DNA of 64,000 nt from JBMDXB01 sp048594885 (GTDB lineage Bacteria; Acidobacteriota; Vicinamibacteria; Vicinamibacterales; 2-12-FULL-66-21). The DNA lies in contig JBMDXB010000142.1 of NCBI GenBank assembly GCA_048594885.1, positions 1-64,000 on the forward strand, read 5' to 3'. The notes below the pieces were generated by a model, which made no database searches, had not been told where the DNA came from, and saw only the letters and a list, made by a program, of their open reading frames with translations. Shown here one piece after another: positions 42,163-53,163 of this stretch; position 1 is the stretch's first letter; each line of letters begins with the position of its first letter. The translations under genes were made by a program, and so were the position numbers.

Positions 42163-45100
42163 ATGACGATCCGGCTGCGCCGTCTGGTCCTGGTCGCGAC
42201 GCTGTGCACGCTTGCGCCACTGTTCGTCTCATCGGCTGCGATGGAACAGGCGCCGGCGCCTCGCTCCACCCGTGCCATTCAACTCGACGACATCATCTCT
42301 TGGAAGAACATCGGCCTGACGACGCTGTCGAACGACGGCCGATGGTTCGCCTATCGCGTCGCACCGTCCGAAGGCGACGCGCAGATCATCGCGCGCCGCA
42401 CCGACTCCGACAAGGAGCTGAAGTTCGACATCGGTGAGACGCCGTCCGGCGGCGGCGAAGGACGCGGCGGCGGACCTCCCGCATTTGGCGGCGGCGGCTC
42501 GTCCGCGCTCGCGTTCTCGGACGACTCGAAGTGGATCGCGTTCACGACGTATCCGTCACGTGCCGAGCAGCAGCGCATGCGCCGCCAGCGCCGTCCGGTG
42601 CAGAGCAGCGTCACGGTCGTGAATCTCGAGACCGGCGACAAGAAGAACTATCCGCGGATCCGCCGCTTTGCGTTCTCCGGCGAGGCCGCCACGTGGATCG
42701 CGCTCCATCGCCAGCCCGCGCAGGCGGCGCCTGGCGCAAGCGGCGGCCGCGGCGACGCGCCGTCCGGGCCGCCGGCGGGCGGCGCCGGCGCGGGAGCGGC
42801 ATCCGATCGGCCGCGCGGCACCGACCTGATCCTGCGCGAGCTCGCCACCGGCCAGGAGGTGAACGTCGGCAACATCTCCGAGTTCGCGTTCTCGCGCGAC
42901 GGCAAGTCCCTCGCGACCATCATCGACGCGCAGGACAAGATCGGCAACGGCGTCCAGCTCCGCGACATGGCGAAGGGCACGGTCTCCGTGCTGGATCACG
43001 GCGAAGCGAGTTACGAGCGTCTGGGGTGGACCGAGAAGGGTGACGGCCTCGCCGTGCTCAAGGGCACGGACGACAAAGCGCTTCGCGACAAGCGCTACGC
43101 CGTCGTCGGGTTCACCGGTTTTGGCACCGGTGAACCGAAGAAGTCTCTCTACGATCCCGCAAACGACAAGACCTTCCCGGCGGGGATGACGATCAGCGGC
43201 AACCGCGCGCCGCAGTGGACTGAGAATCTCGACGCGCTGACGTTCGGCATCCACGAGCCGCGCAAGCGTGATGCGGCAAGTGACGCCCGCGCCGGCAGCG
43301 GAGAGGGGGGCGGCGAAGGCCAGGGCGATCGGCCAGCGGCGGCGCCGACCGGACCGGAGGCGGAGGAGAAGGTGGATCTCGTGCTGTGGCACTGGAAGGA
43401 TCCGCGCCTCCAGTCGCAGCAGGAAGTGCAGGAGTCCGGCGACCGCAACTTCAGCTACCTCGCCCAATACCGTGTGCAGCCGCAAAAGTTCATCCGTCTG
43501 GCGGATGACGACGTGCGGACGGTGAGCGTGGCGCCGAAACAGCGCTACGCGATTGGGTTCGACGAGCGCGAGTACGAGCTGATGGGCAATCTCGACGGCC
43601 GCCGCTTCCGCGACGTCTACGCGATCGACATGGAGACGGGCGAACGGAAGCTCGCGCTGAAGCGCGCTCGTTGGTACAACGGCCCGTCGCCGAACGGCGA
43701 ACTGCTGCTGTTCTACGACGAGGGGCACTTCCAGGTCTACTCGATGAAGACCGGGCAGACGCGGAACATCACGAAGGGGGCGCCGGTATCGTTCGTCGAC
43801 ACCGAGAGCGACGTCAACGTCGTGAATCCTCCGACGCGGCCGATCGGCTGGACGAGCGACAACAAGTCGGTGCTCATCACCGACAACTGGGACGTCTGGC
43901 AGGTTCCGGTGGAGGGCGGGCCGTTCGTCAACCTCACCGGCAACGGCAGGAAGGAGCAGATCCGCTATCAGCAGCGGTTTGCGCTCGAACCGCCGGAGAC
44001 GCGCGACGAAGGCATCGACCTCTCGAAGCCGCAGTACTTCCGCAGCTACGGCGAGTGGACGAAGAAGAGCGGCATCGCGCGTGTCGACGCCGGCAAGCCC
44101 GGCGCGCAGCCGCTGTTCTGGGACGACGCGTCGTTCGGCGGCCTGATGAAGGCGAAGAACGCGGACGTCTACCTGTACACGCGCGGGACGGCGACCGACC
44201 CCTCGGACTACTACGTGACCGACGCGAAGCTTGGGCCGGGAACGCGGATCACGGACCAGCGGCCGCAGGTTGCGCAGTTCGCCTGGACGCCGGGCGTGCA
44301 GCTCGTGAACTACACGTGCGACAAGGGGGACAAGCTGCAGGCGGCGCTCTTCCTGCCGGCGAATTACGAGAAGGGCAAGGCGTATCCGACGCTCGTGAAC
44401 TTCTACGAGCGGATGTCGCAGACGGCCAACACATTCCAGAATCCGTCCGCGAATGGATTCAACCGGTCCGTGTATACCAGTAATGGGTACGCGGTGCTCA
44501 TTCCCGACATCGTTTACAAGGTGAATGACCCCGGCATGTCGGCCGTGTGGTGCATGGTGCCGGCCGTCAAGGCGGCGATCGCCACGGGCATCGTCGACGC
44601 GAAGAAGGTCGGCATCACCGGCCACTCGTGGGGCGGGTACCAGACGTCGTTCCTGATCACGCAGACCGACGTCTTCGCCGCGGCCGTCGCCGGCGCGCCG
44701 CTGACGAACATGGTCAGCATGTACAGCCTGATCTACAAGAACACCGGCGGCGGCAACATGGCGATCTTCGAGAGCAGCCAAGGGCGGTTCAAGGGCGGCT
44801 ACTGGGACAACTGGGATGCCTACTACCGCAACTCACCGGTGTTCTTCGCGAAGAACGTGAAGACGCCGCTCATGATCCTGCACAACGACAAGGACAGCGC
44901 CGTCGACTTCACGCAGGGCGTGGAGTACTTCAGCACGCTGCGCCGGCTGCAGAAGCCGGTGATCATGCTCGAGTACGTCGGCGAGAACCACGGCCTGCGC
45001 AAACCGTCGAACCAGCGCGATTACACCGCCAGGATGAAGGAGTTCTTCGATCATCATCTGATGGGCGCGCCCGCGCCCGACTGGATGAAGAACGGCGTGC

Positions 45101-45189
45101 CGCGCCTGAAGATGGAGGAGCACCTGAAGGAGCGGAAGGCGAACCAGACGAAGCAGAAGTCGACCACGACAACGGCGGCGTCGAAATGA
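42163..45189 (+). CDS. large secreted S9 family prolyl oligopeptidase
   Basis: 1008 aa. Signal peptide (RRLVLVATLCTLAPLFVSSAA). A long propeller region (about 50-730) contains two Gly/Pro/Ala-rich low-complexity insertions (near 93-115 and 185-220). The C-terminal hydrolase shows Ser822 (GHSWGGYQ), Asp911 (NDKDSAVD) and His943 (GENHGL). It should degrade oligopeptides outside the inner membrane. GAGGA lies 6 nt before the ATG. The stop overlaps the NfeD gene (ATGA), suggesting co-expression with a membrane-microdomain pair. Confidence 0.93.
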   Translation: MTIRLRRLVLVATLCTLAPLFVSSAAMEQAPAPRSTRAIQLDDIISWKNIGLTTLSNDGRWFAYRVAPSEGDAQIIARRTDSDKELKFDIGETPSGGGEGRGGGPPAFGGGGSSALAFSDDSKWIAFTTYPSRAEQQRMRRQRRPVQSSVTVVNLETGDKKNYPRIRRFAFSGEAATWIALHRQPAQAAPGASGGRGDAPSGPPAGGAGAGAASDRPRGTDLILRELATGQEVNVGNISEFAFSRDGKSLATIIDAQDKIGNGVQLRDMAKGTVSVLDHGEASYERLGWTEKGDGLAVLKGTDDKALRDKRYAVVGFTGFGTGEPKKSLYDPANDKTFPAGMTISGNRAPQWTENLDALTFGIHEPRKRDAASDARAGSGEGGGEGQGDRPAAAPTGPEAEEKVDLVLWHWKDPRLQSQQEVQESGDRNFSYLAQYRVQPQKFIRLADDDVRTVSVAPKQRYAIGFDEREYELMGNLDGRRFRDVYAIDMETGERKLALKRARWYNGPSPNGELLLFYDEGHFQVYSMKTGQTRNITKGAPVSFVDTESDVNVVNPPTRPIGWTSDNKSVLITDNWDVWQVPVEGGPFVNLTGNGRKEQIRYQQRFALEPPETRDEGIDLSKPQYFRSYGEWTKKSGIARVDAGKPGAQPLFWDDASFGGLMKAKNADVYLYTRGTATDPSDYYVTDAKLGPGTRITDQRPQVAQFAWTPGVQLVNYTCDKGDKLQAALFLPANYEKGKAYPTLVNFYERMSQTANTFQNPSANGFNRSVYTSNGYAVLIPDIVYKVNDPGMSAVWCMVPAVKAAIATGIVDAKKVGITGHSWGGYQTSFLITQTDVFAAAVAGAPLTNMVSMYSLIYKNTGGGNMAIFESSQGRFKGGYWDNWDAYYRNSPVFFAKNVKTPLMILHNDKDSAVDFTQGVEYFSTLRRLQKPVIMLEYVGENHGLRKPSNQRDYTARMKEFFDHHLMGAPAPDWMKNGVPRLKMEEHLKERKANQTKQKSTTTTAASK

Positions 45190-45719
45190 ACATCACCTTC
45201 AATCCGTTCGGCGTCTTCCTGGCGATCGCCGGCGTCGGGTTCCTGTTCCTGATCGTGACGCTCGCGTTCGGCGAGATCTTCGATTTCTTCGACGCCGATC
45301 ATGACTTCGATCACAGCCACGGCGGGCCGGGCTTCTTCAGCAGCCGCGTCATGGCGGTGTTCATCACCGCTTTCGGCGGCTTCGGCGCGATCGGCAGCCA
45401 CTACGGCCTGACCGTCGTCGAGTCATCGGCCGTCGGTGTCGCCGGAGGCGTCATCTTCGGCGGACTGATTTACGTGTTCGCGCGATTCCTCTACAGCCAG
45501 CAGGCTTCGTCCGAGGTGCGGCCGACGGATCTCGTCGGTCAGTCTGGACGTGTGGTCATCGCGATCCCCGCCGGCGGCCTCGGACAGGTGCGCTGCCGCA
45601 TCGGCGAGGAGCTCGTCGACAAGATCGCGCGGACGCAGGACGGGCAGCCGCTGCCCGAGAACGCCACCGTGCTCGTCGCTGAAGTGCTCGGAGAAACCGT
45701 CGTCGTCAAGAAGCCCTGA
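45186..45719 (+). CDS. NfeD-like membrane protein
   Basis: 177 aa. Two to three membrane helices (about 8-30, 55-75 and 80-100) with an acidic/His-rich loop (FDADHDFDHSHGG, 35-47) between the first two, then a C-terminal OB-fold of the NfeD type (TDLVGQSGRVVIAIPAGGLGQVRC, about 112-136). NfeD proteins act with flotillins. It overlaps the S9 peptidase stop by 4 bp and precedes the flotillin gene by 15 bp. Confidence 0.85.
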   Translation: MNITFNPFGVFLAIAGVGFLFLIVTLAFGEIFDFFDADHDFDHSHGGPGFFSSRVMAVFITAFGGFGAIGSHYGLTVVESSAVGVAGGVIFGGLIYVFARFLYSQQASSEVRPTDLVGQSGRVVIAIPAGGLGQVRCRIGEELVDKIARTQDGQPLPENATVLVAEVLGETVVVKKP

Positions 45720-45734
45720 ATCGAGGGAACCCAT

Positions 45735-47312
45735 ATGCTGGACCTGTTCAGTCCTCTCGCCATTCCGTTCATCGTGCTGGCGGTGGTCCTCGGCTTTCTC
45801 GCCGCGGGCTACTTGTTCAGCCGGAACTACATCAAGGTCTCGCCCAACGCCGTTGCGGTGCTGAGCGGACGCAAGCGCAAGCTGCCGGACGGCCGGGTCG
45901 TCGGCTACCGGATGGTCCGCGGCGGCGCCGCGCTCCGCATCCCGCTGCTCGAGAAGGTCGAGTACCTGCACCTCAACGTGATGACGATCCCGCTCGAGAT
46001 CAAGCGGGCGTACACGCTGAAGGGCGTGCCGGTCTCCGTCAAGGCCGTGGCGAACGTGAAGATCCGCGGCGACGACACGTCGCTGCAGGCGGCGGCCGAG
46101 CGGTTCCTGGGCATGACGCACGACACGATCCAGAAGGTCATCTTCCAGACGCTCGAAGGCCACCTCCGATCGATCCTCGGCACGCTGACCGTCGAGGAGG
46201 TCAACAGCGACCGTCAGAGCTTCGCGCAGAAGCTGACGACGGAGGCCGCGACCGACCTCGAGAAGATGGGCATCGGCGTCGACGTTCTCACGATCCAGGA
46301 GATCTCGGACGAAGAGGACTACCTGAACGCCCTCGGCAAGCGACGCACCGCGGAGGTCAAGCGGGACGCGACCATCGGCGAGGCGGAGGCGCACCGCGAC
46401 GCGAAGATCAAGTCGGCGGTGGCACTGCAGGAAGGCGAGCAGGCGAAGTTCAAGGCGGACGCCGAGATCGCCCAGGCGCAGCGCGACTTCGCCATCCGCC
46501 AGGCGCAGTACCAAGCTGAAATCGAGACGCAGAAGGCGCGTGCCGAGCAGGCTGGGCCGCTTTCCGAGGCTACGGCGCGGCAGGCGGTCGTCGCCGAGGA
46601 AGTGAAGGTCGAGCGCACGCGCACGCAGGAGCTGATCTCCGTCCAGGAACAGGAGGTCCTGCGCCGGCAGAAAGAGCTCGAAGCGACGGTCATCAAGCCG
46701 GCCGAAGCCGATCGCCAGGCCGCGGTCGTGCGCGCGGAAGCGAACAAGCAGGCTTCCATCCTCGAAGCCGAAGGCCGCCGCGCCGCGCTCATCGCCATGG
46801 CGCAGGCGGAGCAGGAAAAGCTGAAGCAGGAAGGCATCGGACGCGCCGCCGCCGTCGAGGCGGAGGGCAGGGCGGAAGCCGCGAAGATCGAGGCAATCGG
46901 TCTTGCACAGGCGAAGGCGATCGAGGCGCAGGGGACGGCCGAAGCCGCCGCGATTCTTCGCAAGGCGGAAGCGTGGAAGGAGTTCAACGACGCGGCGCGC
47001 CTGCAGACGATCCTCGAGAAGCTCCCGGCGATCATCCAGGCCTCGACGGGCGTGTTCGGCGCGGTGGCCGCTCCGCTCGGCAACATCGACAAGGTGGTCG
47101 TGATCGACCAGGGCAACGGCGCAGCGGACGGCGGCGGCATCGGCAAGATCGCGAAGGCCGGGCCGTCGGTGGTGTTCAACCTGCTGCAGCAGCTCGAGGC
47201 GCTCGGCCTGAACGTGCCAACCGTGATGCAGCAGCTCGGCGTTGCATCTGCCGCGACGGCGGCGCCGCCGGTCGTCACGGCGACGCCGGTGCCGGAGCCG
47301 AAGAAGAACTGA
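45735..47312 (+). CDS. flotillin family protein
   Basis: 525 aa. N-terminal membrane anchor (about 9-28), then a PHB/SPFH domain (about 30-210: SPNAVAVLSGRKRK, ILGTLTVEEVNSDR) and a long Ala/Glu-rich coiled coil (about 200-420; AEAEGRAEAAKIEAIG repeats). The C-terminus ends in an Ala/Pro tail. Flotillins scaffold membrane microdomains; with NfeD upstream this matches the YuaF-YuaG pair. ATG 45735 follows GAGGGAACCC. A strong hairpin follows the stop codon. Confidence 0.93.
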   Translation: MLDLFSPLAIPFIVLAVVLGFLAAGYLFSRNYIKVSPNAVAVLSGRKRKLPDGRVVGYRMVRGGAALRIPLLEKVEYLHLNVMTIPLEIKRAYTLKGVPVSVKAVANVKIRGDDTSLQAAAERFLGMTHDTIQKVIFQTLEGHLRSILGTLTVEEVNSDRQSFAQKLTTEAATDLEKMGIGVDVLTIQEISDEEDYLNALGKRRTAEVKRDATIGEAEAHRDAKIKSAVALQEGEQAKFKADAEIAQAQRDFAIRQAQYQAEIETQKARAEQAGPLSEATARQAVVAEEVKVERTRTQELISVQEQEVLRRQKELEATVIKPAEADRQAAVVRAEANKQASILEAEGRRAALIAMAQAEQEKLKQEGIGRAAAVEAEGRAEAAKIEAIGLAQAKAIEAQGTAEAAAILRKAEAWKEFNDAARLQTILEKLPAIIQASTGVFGAVAAPLGNIDKVVVIDQGNGAADGGGIGKIAKAGPSVVFNLLQQLEALGLNVPTVMQQLGVASAATAAPPVVTATPVPEPKKN

Positions 47313-47330
47313 CATCGTGCGTGTGATGAC

Positions 47331-47366
47331 GCGTCTGGCGCGGCCGAGCTTGCCGCCGCCAGACGC
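47331..47366 (+). terminator. hairpin after flotillin gene
   Basis: GCGTCTGGCG (47331-47340) and CGCCAGACGC (47357-47366) form a perfect 10-bp stem with a 16-nt loop, 19 bp after the stop codon. No T-run follows, so it may be a Rho-assisted or 3'-protecting structure. Confidence 0.45.
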
Positions 47367-47374
47367 GATCGACC

Positions 47375-49012
47375 ATGCGCATCGACGAACCCCTGCGCCG
47401 AGGCCGTGACGCCTACGCGCACCGAGCGTGGGCAGAAGCCTGCACGCTGCTCGACACCGCCGCACAGGCGGCGCCGCTTCCTGCCGAAGATCTCGAACGC
47501 CTTGCCACCGCGGCCGTATCTCATTGGACGCGACGAGGCGAGCATCGACGCCTGGACCAGCGCGCACAACGCATACCTCGGCGCACGCGACGTGCCTCGA
47601 GCCGTGCGCTGCGCGTTCTGGCTGATTATGGCTCTGGCGTCGTCGGGCGAGTGGGCGCGTGCCGGCGGATGGCTGGCCACCGCGCGGCGCCTGCTCGATG
47701 CCGGCAGCCACGACTGCGCCGAGCGAGGTCTCCTCCGCGTGCTCCGTGCGCGCACCAATCTGAAGAACCGCGATCAGTCGGCTGCTGAGGACGACGCACG
47801 CCAGGCGATCGCCCTCGGCGATCGGTTCGACGATCCCGAGCTGGCGCTGTTCGGCCTTCTTTCGCTCGCCCTCGTGCTGACGAGAAGCGGACGCGCCGCG
47901 GACGCCGTCGCGCTGTTCGACGAGGTCATGGTTGGTGTCACGACGCGCGACGTGTCGCCCATCGCCGTTGGCACCGTTTACTGCGCGGTGATCGACGGCT
48001 GCTACGAAATCCTCGATGTGGGGCGCGCACGCGAGTGGACCGACGCGCTGTCGCGGTGGTGCGCCGCTCAACCCGAGATGGTCCCCTTCCGTGGCCACTG
48101 CCTCGTGCACCGCGCCGAGACCATGCGCTTCTGCGGCGCGTGGTCGAGCGCAGCGGACGAGGCCGAGAGCGCGTGCCGTCAGGCCTCACGGCTCGCAGGC
48201 ATTCCGATTGGCGCCGCGTTCTACGAGCTCGCTGAGATCCACCGGATGCGCGGCAGATTCGAGGAGGCGGAGGAAGCCTACCGTCGCGCCAGCGAGAACG
48301 GCCGATCGCCGGAACCCGGGCTCGCGTTGCTCCGGCTCGCGCAGGGCCGCGTGACGCTGGCGGAAGCGGCAATACGCCGCGCGCCCCAGTCGCAGAACCG
48401 GTTCGTGCGGGCCGGCGTTCTGATGGCCGCCGTCGAGATCATGGTGGCGGTGCGCGATCTTGCAGCCGCGCATGCGGCGGCCGGCGAGCTATCGCGAATG
48501 GCTGCCGATGTCGGAACGCCATTCCTGCGGGCCGCGTCCGCCCAGGCGGCCGGTGCCCTTCTCCTCGCGGAGAACAGGCCACGCGAGGCGTTCGATCTCC
48601 TGCGCTCTGCGTGGATGGAATGGCAGGGCATCGAAGTGCCGTACGAGGCTGCGCGCGTGCGCGTGGCAATGGGCCTGGCGTGTCGCGATCTCGGCGATCA
48701 CGACGGCGCGGAACTGGAGTTTTCGGCGGCGCGGCGCGTGTTCGAGCGCCTCGATGCTGCGCCCGATCTCGCGAGGGTGGACGACTGCTGGGATCGGCTC
48801 CTTCCGCAGCCCCGCCTCTCGCGCCGCTCACGACTCGCGAGCTGCAGGTCCTACGGCTGATTGCGGCGGGCCGCACCAACCGCGACATCGCCGGGCAACT
48901 CGCCATCAGCGCCCGCACCGTCGATCGACACGTCAGCAATATCCTCACGAAACTTGATCTCGCCTCTCGCTCCGCGGCGACCGCTTACGCCTACGAGCAC
49001 GGCCTCATCTAA
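47375..49012 (+). pseudogene. LuxR-type regulator with TPR-like sensor, broken by two frameshifts
   Basis: The N-terminus reads in one frame from ATG 47375 (RGRDAYAHRAWAEACTLLD to ERLATAA), continues after about 47516 in another frame (YLIGRDEASIDAW, then a long helical-repeat region to 48800), and the C-terminal LuxR helix-turn-helix (LTTRELQVLRLIAAGRT, then RTVDRHVSNIL) is again in the first frame to 49012. Joined, this would be one protein of about 540 aa with an AAA-less TPR-like module and a GerE domain. One extra base near 47516 and one change near 48800-48815 explain both shifts. Either the gene is decaying or the assembly has errors. A central fragment could be translated from GTG 47406 to 48860 without the DNA-binding domain. 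Confidence 0.8.
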
Positions 49013-49016
49013 TGTC

Positions 49017-49064
49017 GTAGAGGCCGACCATGGTCGGCCCCAGGGCGGAGCAAGCCCCCCCTAC
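49017..49064. repeat. GTAGAGGCCGACC palindrome
   Basis: GGCCGACC and GGTCGGCC (49022-49029, 49032-49039) form a perfect stem with an AT loop; GTAG at 49017 and CTAC at 49061 mark the ends, with a GGGCGGAGCAAGCCCCCC segment between. It follows the LuxR-like gene stop by 4 bp. It belongs to the GTAGGG palindrome class. Confidence 0.6.
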
Positions 49065-49113
49065 GCGATAGTGAATACGTCACCGGAATTCCGTGTCTAG
49101 CCGTACGGAGGAT

Positions 49114-49143
49114 TACCCACGACGCAATCTTCCGACATGGGTA
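49114..49143 (+). promoter_or_regulatory. inverted repeat upstream of methyltransferase
   Basis: TACCCA (49114-49119) and TGGGTA (49138-49143) are 18 bp apart in the 200-bp gap between the LuxR-type gene and the methyltransferase. It could be a binding site for a dimeric regulator such as the neighbouring LuxR protein. Weak on its own. Confidence 0.25.
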
Positions 49144-49216
49144 GTCCTGCCGAAACACCGGCGTGCCTATCGAGCGCATCCTCTCCGGTATGGCACCCGC
49201 GAAGGAGGAGGACACC

Positions 49217-49297
49217 ATGACGATCACGAGCGCACCGCCCCAGCCATACGGCGCCACCTTTGCCGGCAACCTGCCCGAGAACTACGAACGGTAGTTC
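49217..49297 (+). other. 5' part of methyltransferase gene, closed by amber codon
   Basis: AAGGAGGAGG lies 6 nt before ATG 49217, an excellent ribosome site. The frame reads MTITSAPPQPYGATFAGNLP then ENYER, TAG at 49292-49294 (codon 26), and FVPAIGQPL without a shift. Relatives of this methyltransferase usually have Tyr in ENYERYFVPA, so the TAG looks like a one-base change of a Tyr codon. Confidence 0.7.
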
Positions 49298-50041
49298 GTG
49301 CCGGCGATCGGCCAGCCGCTGGCACACGACCTCGTCGACGAGGCGCAGCTTCGTCCCGGCGATCGCGTCCTCGACGTCGCGTGTGGAACCGGCATCGTCG
49401 CGCGGCTGGCCGCCGAGCGTGTCGTGCCGGACGGAATCGTCGCCGGCGCGGATCTCACGCCGGGAATGCTGGCCGTGGCGCGCACGGTTACGGCCGCTGC
49501 ATCCATTGCGATTCAGTGGTACGAGACGAGCGCGGAAGCGATGCCGCTGCCGGACGCGTCGTTCGATGTCGTGCTGTGCCAGCTCGGCCTGCAGTTCGTC
49601 GTCGACAAGCGTGCGGCGCTGCGCGAGATGCGGCGCGTACTCGTGCCGGGCGGCCGCGCCTATGTGACGACTCCGGTTCCGACGCCCTTCTTCGACGTCA
49701 TGGACGCCGCGCTGGAGCGCCGCGGTCTCGCTCCTGCCGCCGCGTTCGTTCGCCAGGTGTTTTCGCTGAACGACCCGCGCGAGCTCGAGCGCCTGTTTCG
49801 TGACGCCGGCTTCTCTGGAGTCGAAGTGCGGATCGACGAGAAGCAGCCGCGTCTCTCAGCAGCGAGTGACTTCGTCCGGCAGTATTTCGAGAGCACTCCG
49901 ATTGGCTCGGCGGTCGACATGCTCGGCGGGACGCGGCGCGCGGCGCTGGAACGCGAGATCGCCGAGTCCTGGCAGCCGTGGGCGCAGAACGGCGGCGTCA
50001 CGTACGCGCAGCCGATCCTCGTCGGGAAGGCGCGGAAGTGA
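49298..50041 (+). CDS. class I SAM-dependent methyltransferase (UbiE-like), downstream of amber codon
   Basis: 247 aa if reinitiated at GTG 49298; 274 aa if the upstream segment from 49217 is read through TAG. SAM motif I is VLDVACGTG (about 24-32), followed by GADLTPGML and the post-I DASFDVVLCQLGLQFV and VPGGRAYVTT. The catalytic core is intact, so the shortened protein could still work, but GTG 49298 has no ribosome site of its own and would depend on translation of the upstream 25 codons. Substrate unknown. Confidence 0.75.
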   Translation: MPAIGQPLAHDLVDEAQLRPGDRVLDVACGTGIVARLAAERVVPDGIVAGADLTPGMLAVARTVTAAASIAIQWYETSAEAMPLPDASFDVVLCQLGLQFVVDKRAALREMRRVLVPGGRAYVTTPVPTPFFDVMDAALERRGLAPAAAFVRQVFSLNDPRELERLFRDAGFSGVEVRIDEKQPRLSAASDFVRQYFESTPIGSAVDMLGGTRRAALEREIAESWQPWAQNGGVTYAQPILVGKARK

Positions 50042-50044
50042 CGG

Positions 50045-52711
<2,667 letters not shown>

Positions 52712-52719
52712 CGTTCACC

Positions 52720-53058
52720 TCACGAGGTTGCGTCGAGAATTCGCGCGACGGCGGTGGTGATCCTCGCCCAGTTCTCCTTTTCGAGCTCGAGCTGCCGGTG
52801 GCCGGCCCGCGTCAGGCGATAGAACTTCGCCTGCCGGTTGGCGTCGGACAGGCCCCACTCCGCGGCAATCCACCCCTGCTCTTCGAGCCGGTGCAGCGCC
52901 GGATAGAGCGACCCCTGGTTGACCTGGAGGACATCCTGGGAGATCTGCTGGATGCGTTGCGAGATCCCCCAGCCGTGTTGCGGGCCGAGCGCCAGCGTTT
53001 TGAGAATCAGCAGATCGAGCGTGCCCTGGAGGACGTCGCTTTTCGAGCTCTTGCCCAT
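52720..53058 (-). CDS. PadR family transcriptional regulator
   Basis: 112 aa. The typical start SDVLQGTLDLLILKTLALGPQHGWGI, SLYPALHRLEEQGWI recognition region and ANRQAKFYRLT wing are present. Paired with the ADOP permease, so a local repressor. A large inverted repeat is centred about 35 bp upstream of its ATG. It belongs to a different PadR subtype from the one at 19063 (DVLQGTLDLLIL start). Confidence 0.94.
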   Translation of the reverse strand: MGKSSKSDVLQGTLDLLILKTLALGPQHGWGISQRIQQISQDVLQVNQGSLYPALHRLEEQGWIAAEWGLSDANRQAKFYRLTRAGHRQLELEKENWARITTAVARILDATS

Positions 53059-53067
53059 TCGATGCTC

Positions 53068-53116
53068 CTGTAGACGTTCGACAACACTACCCGGTTCCCT
53101 TGTCGATTGTCTACAA
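53068..53116 (-). promoter_or_regulatory. operator candidate of padR-ADOP operon
   Basis: On the minus strand TTGTAGACAATCGACAA (53116-53100) and TTGTCGAACGTCTACAG (53084-53068) are inverted repeats of 17 bp matching at 15 positions or so, 15 bp apart. Each arm also holds a shorter palindrome (GTAGAC/GTCTAC across arms; TTGTCGA/TCGACAA). It ends 10 bp before the padR ATG, the place for an autorepressor. Confidence 0.6.
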
Positions 53117-53163
53117 GAAACTGGAGGAGCGAGCGAAGCGGCGTCAGACGTGCCGCGTCCCGG

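Noticed and set aside
42556..44781. 741-codon minus-strand open frame
   Set aside because: Shadow of the large S9 peptidase.
45423..48110. 895-codon minus-strand open frame across NfeD, flotillin and the LuxR-type gene
   Set aside because: Antisense shadow of high-GC genes; no domain, low-complexity Arg/His/Asp content, and the plus-strand genes are clear.
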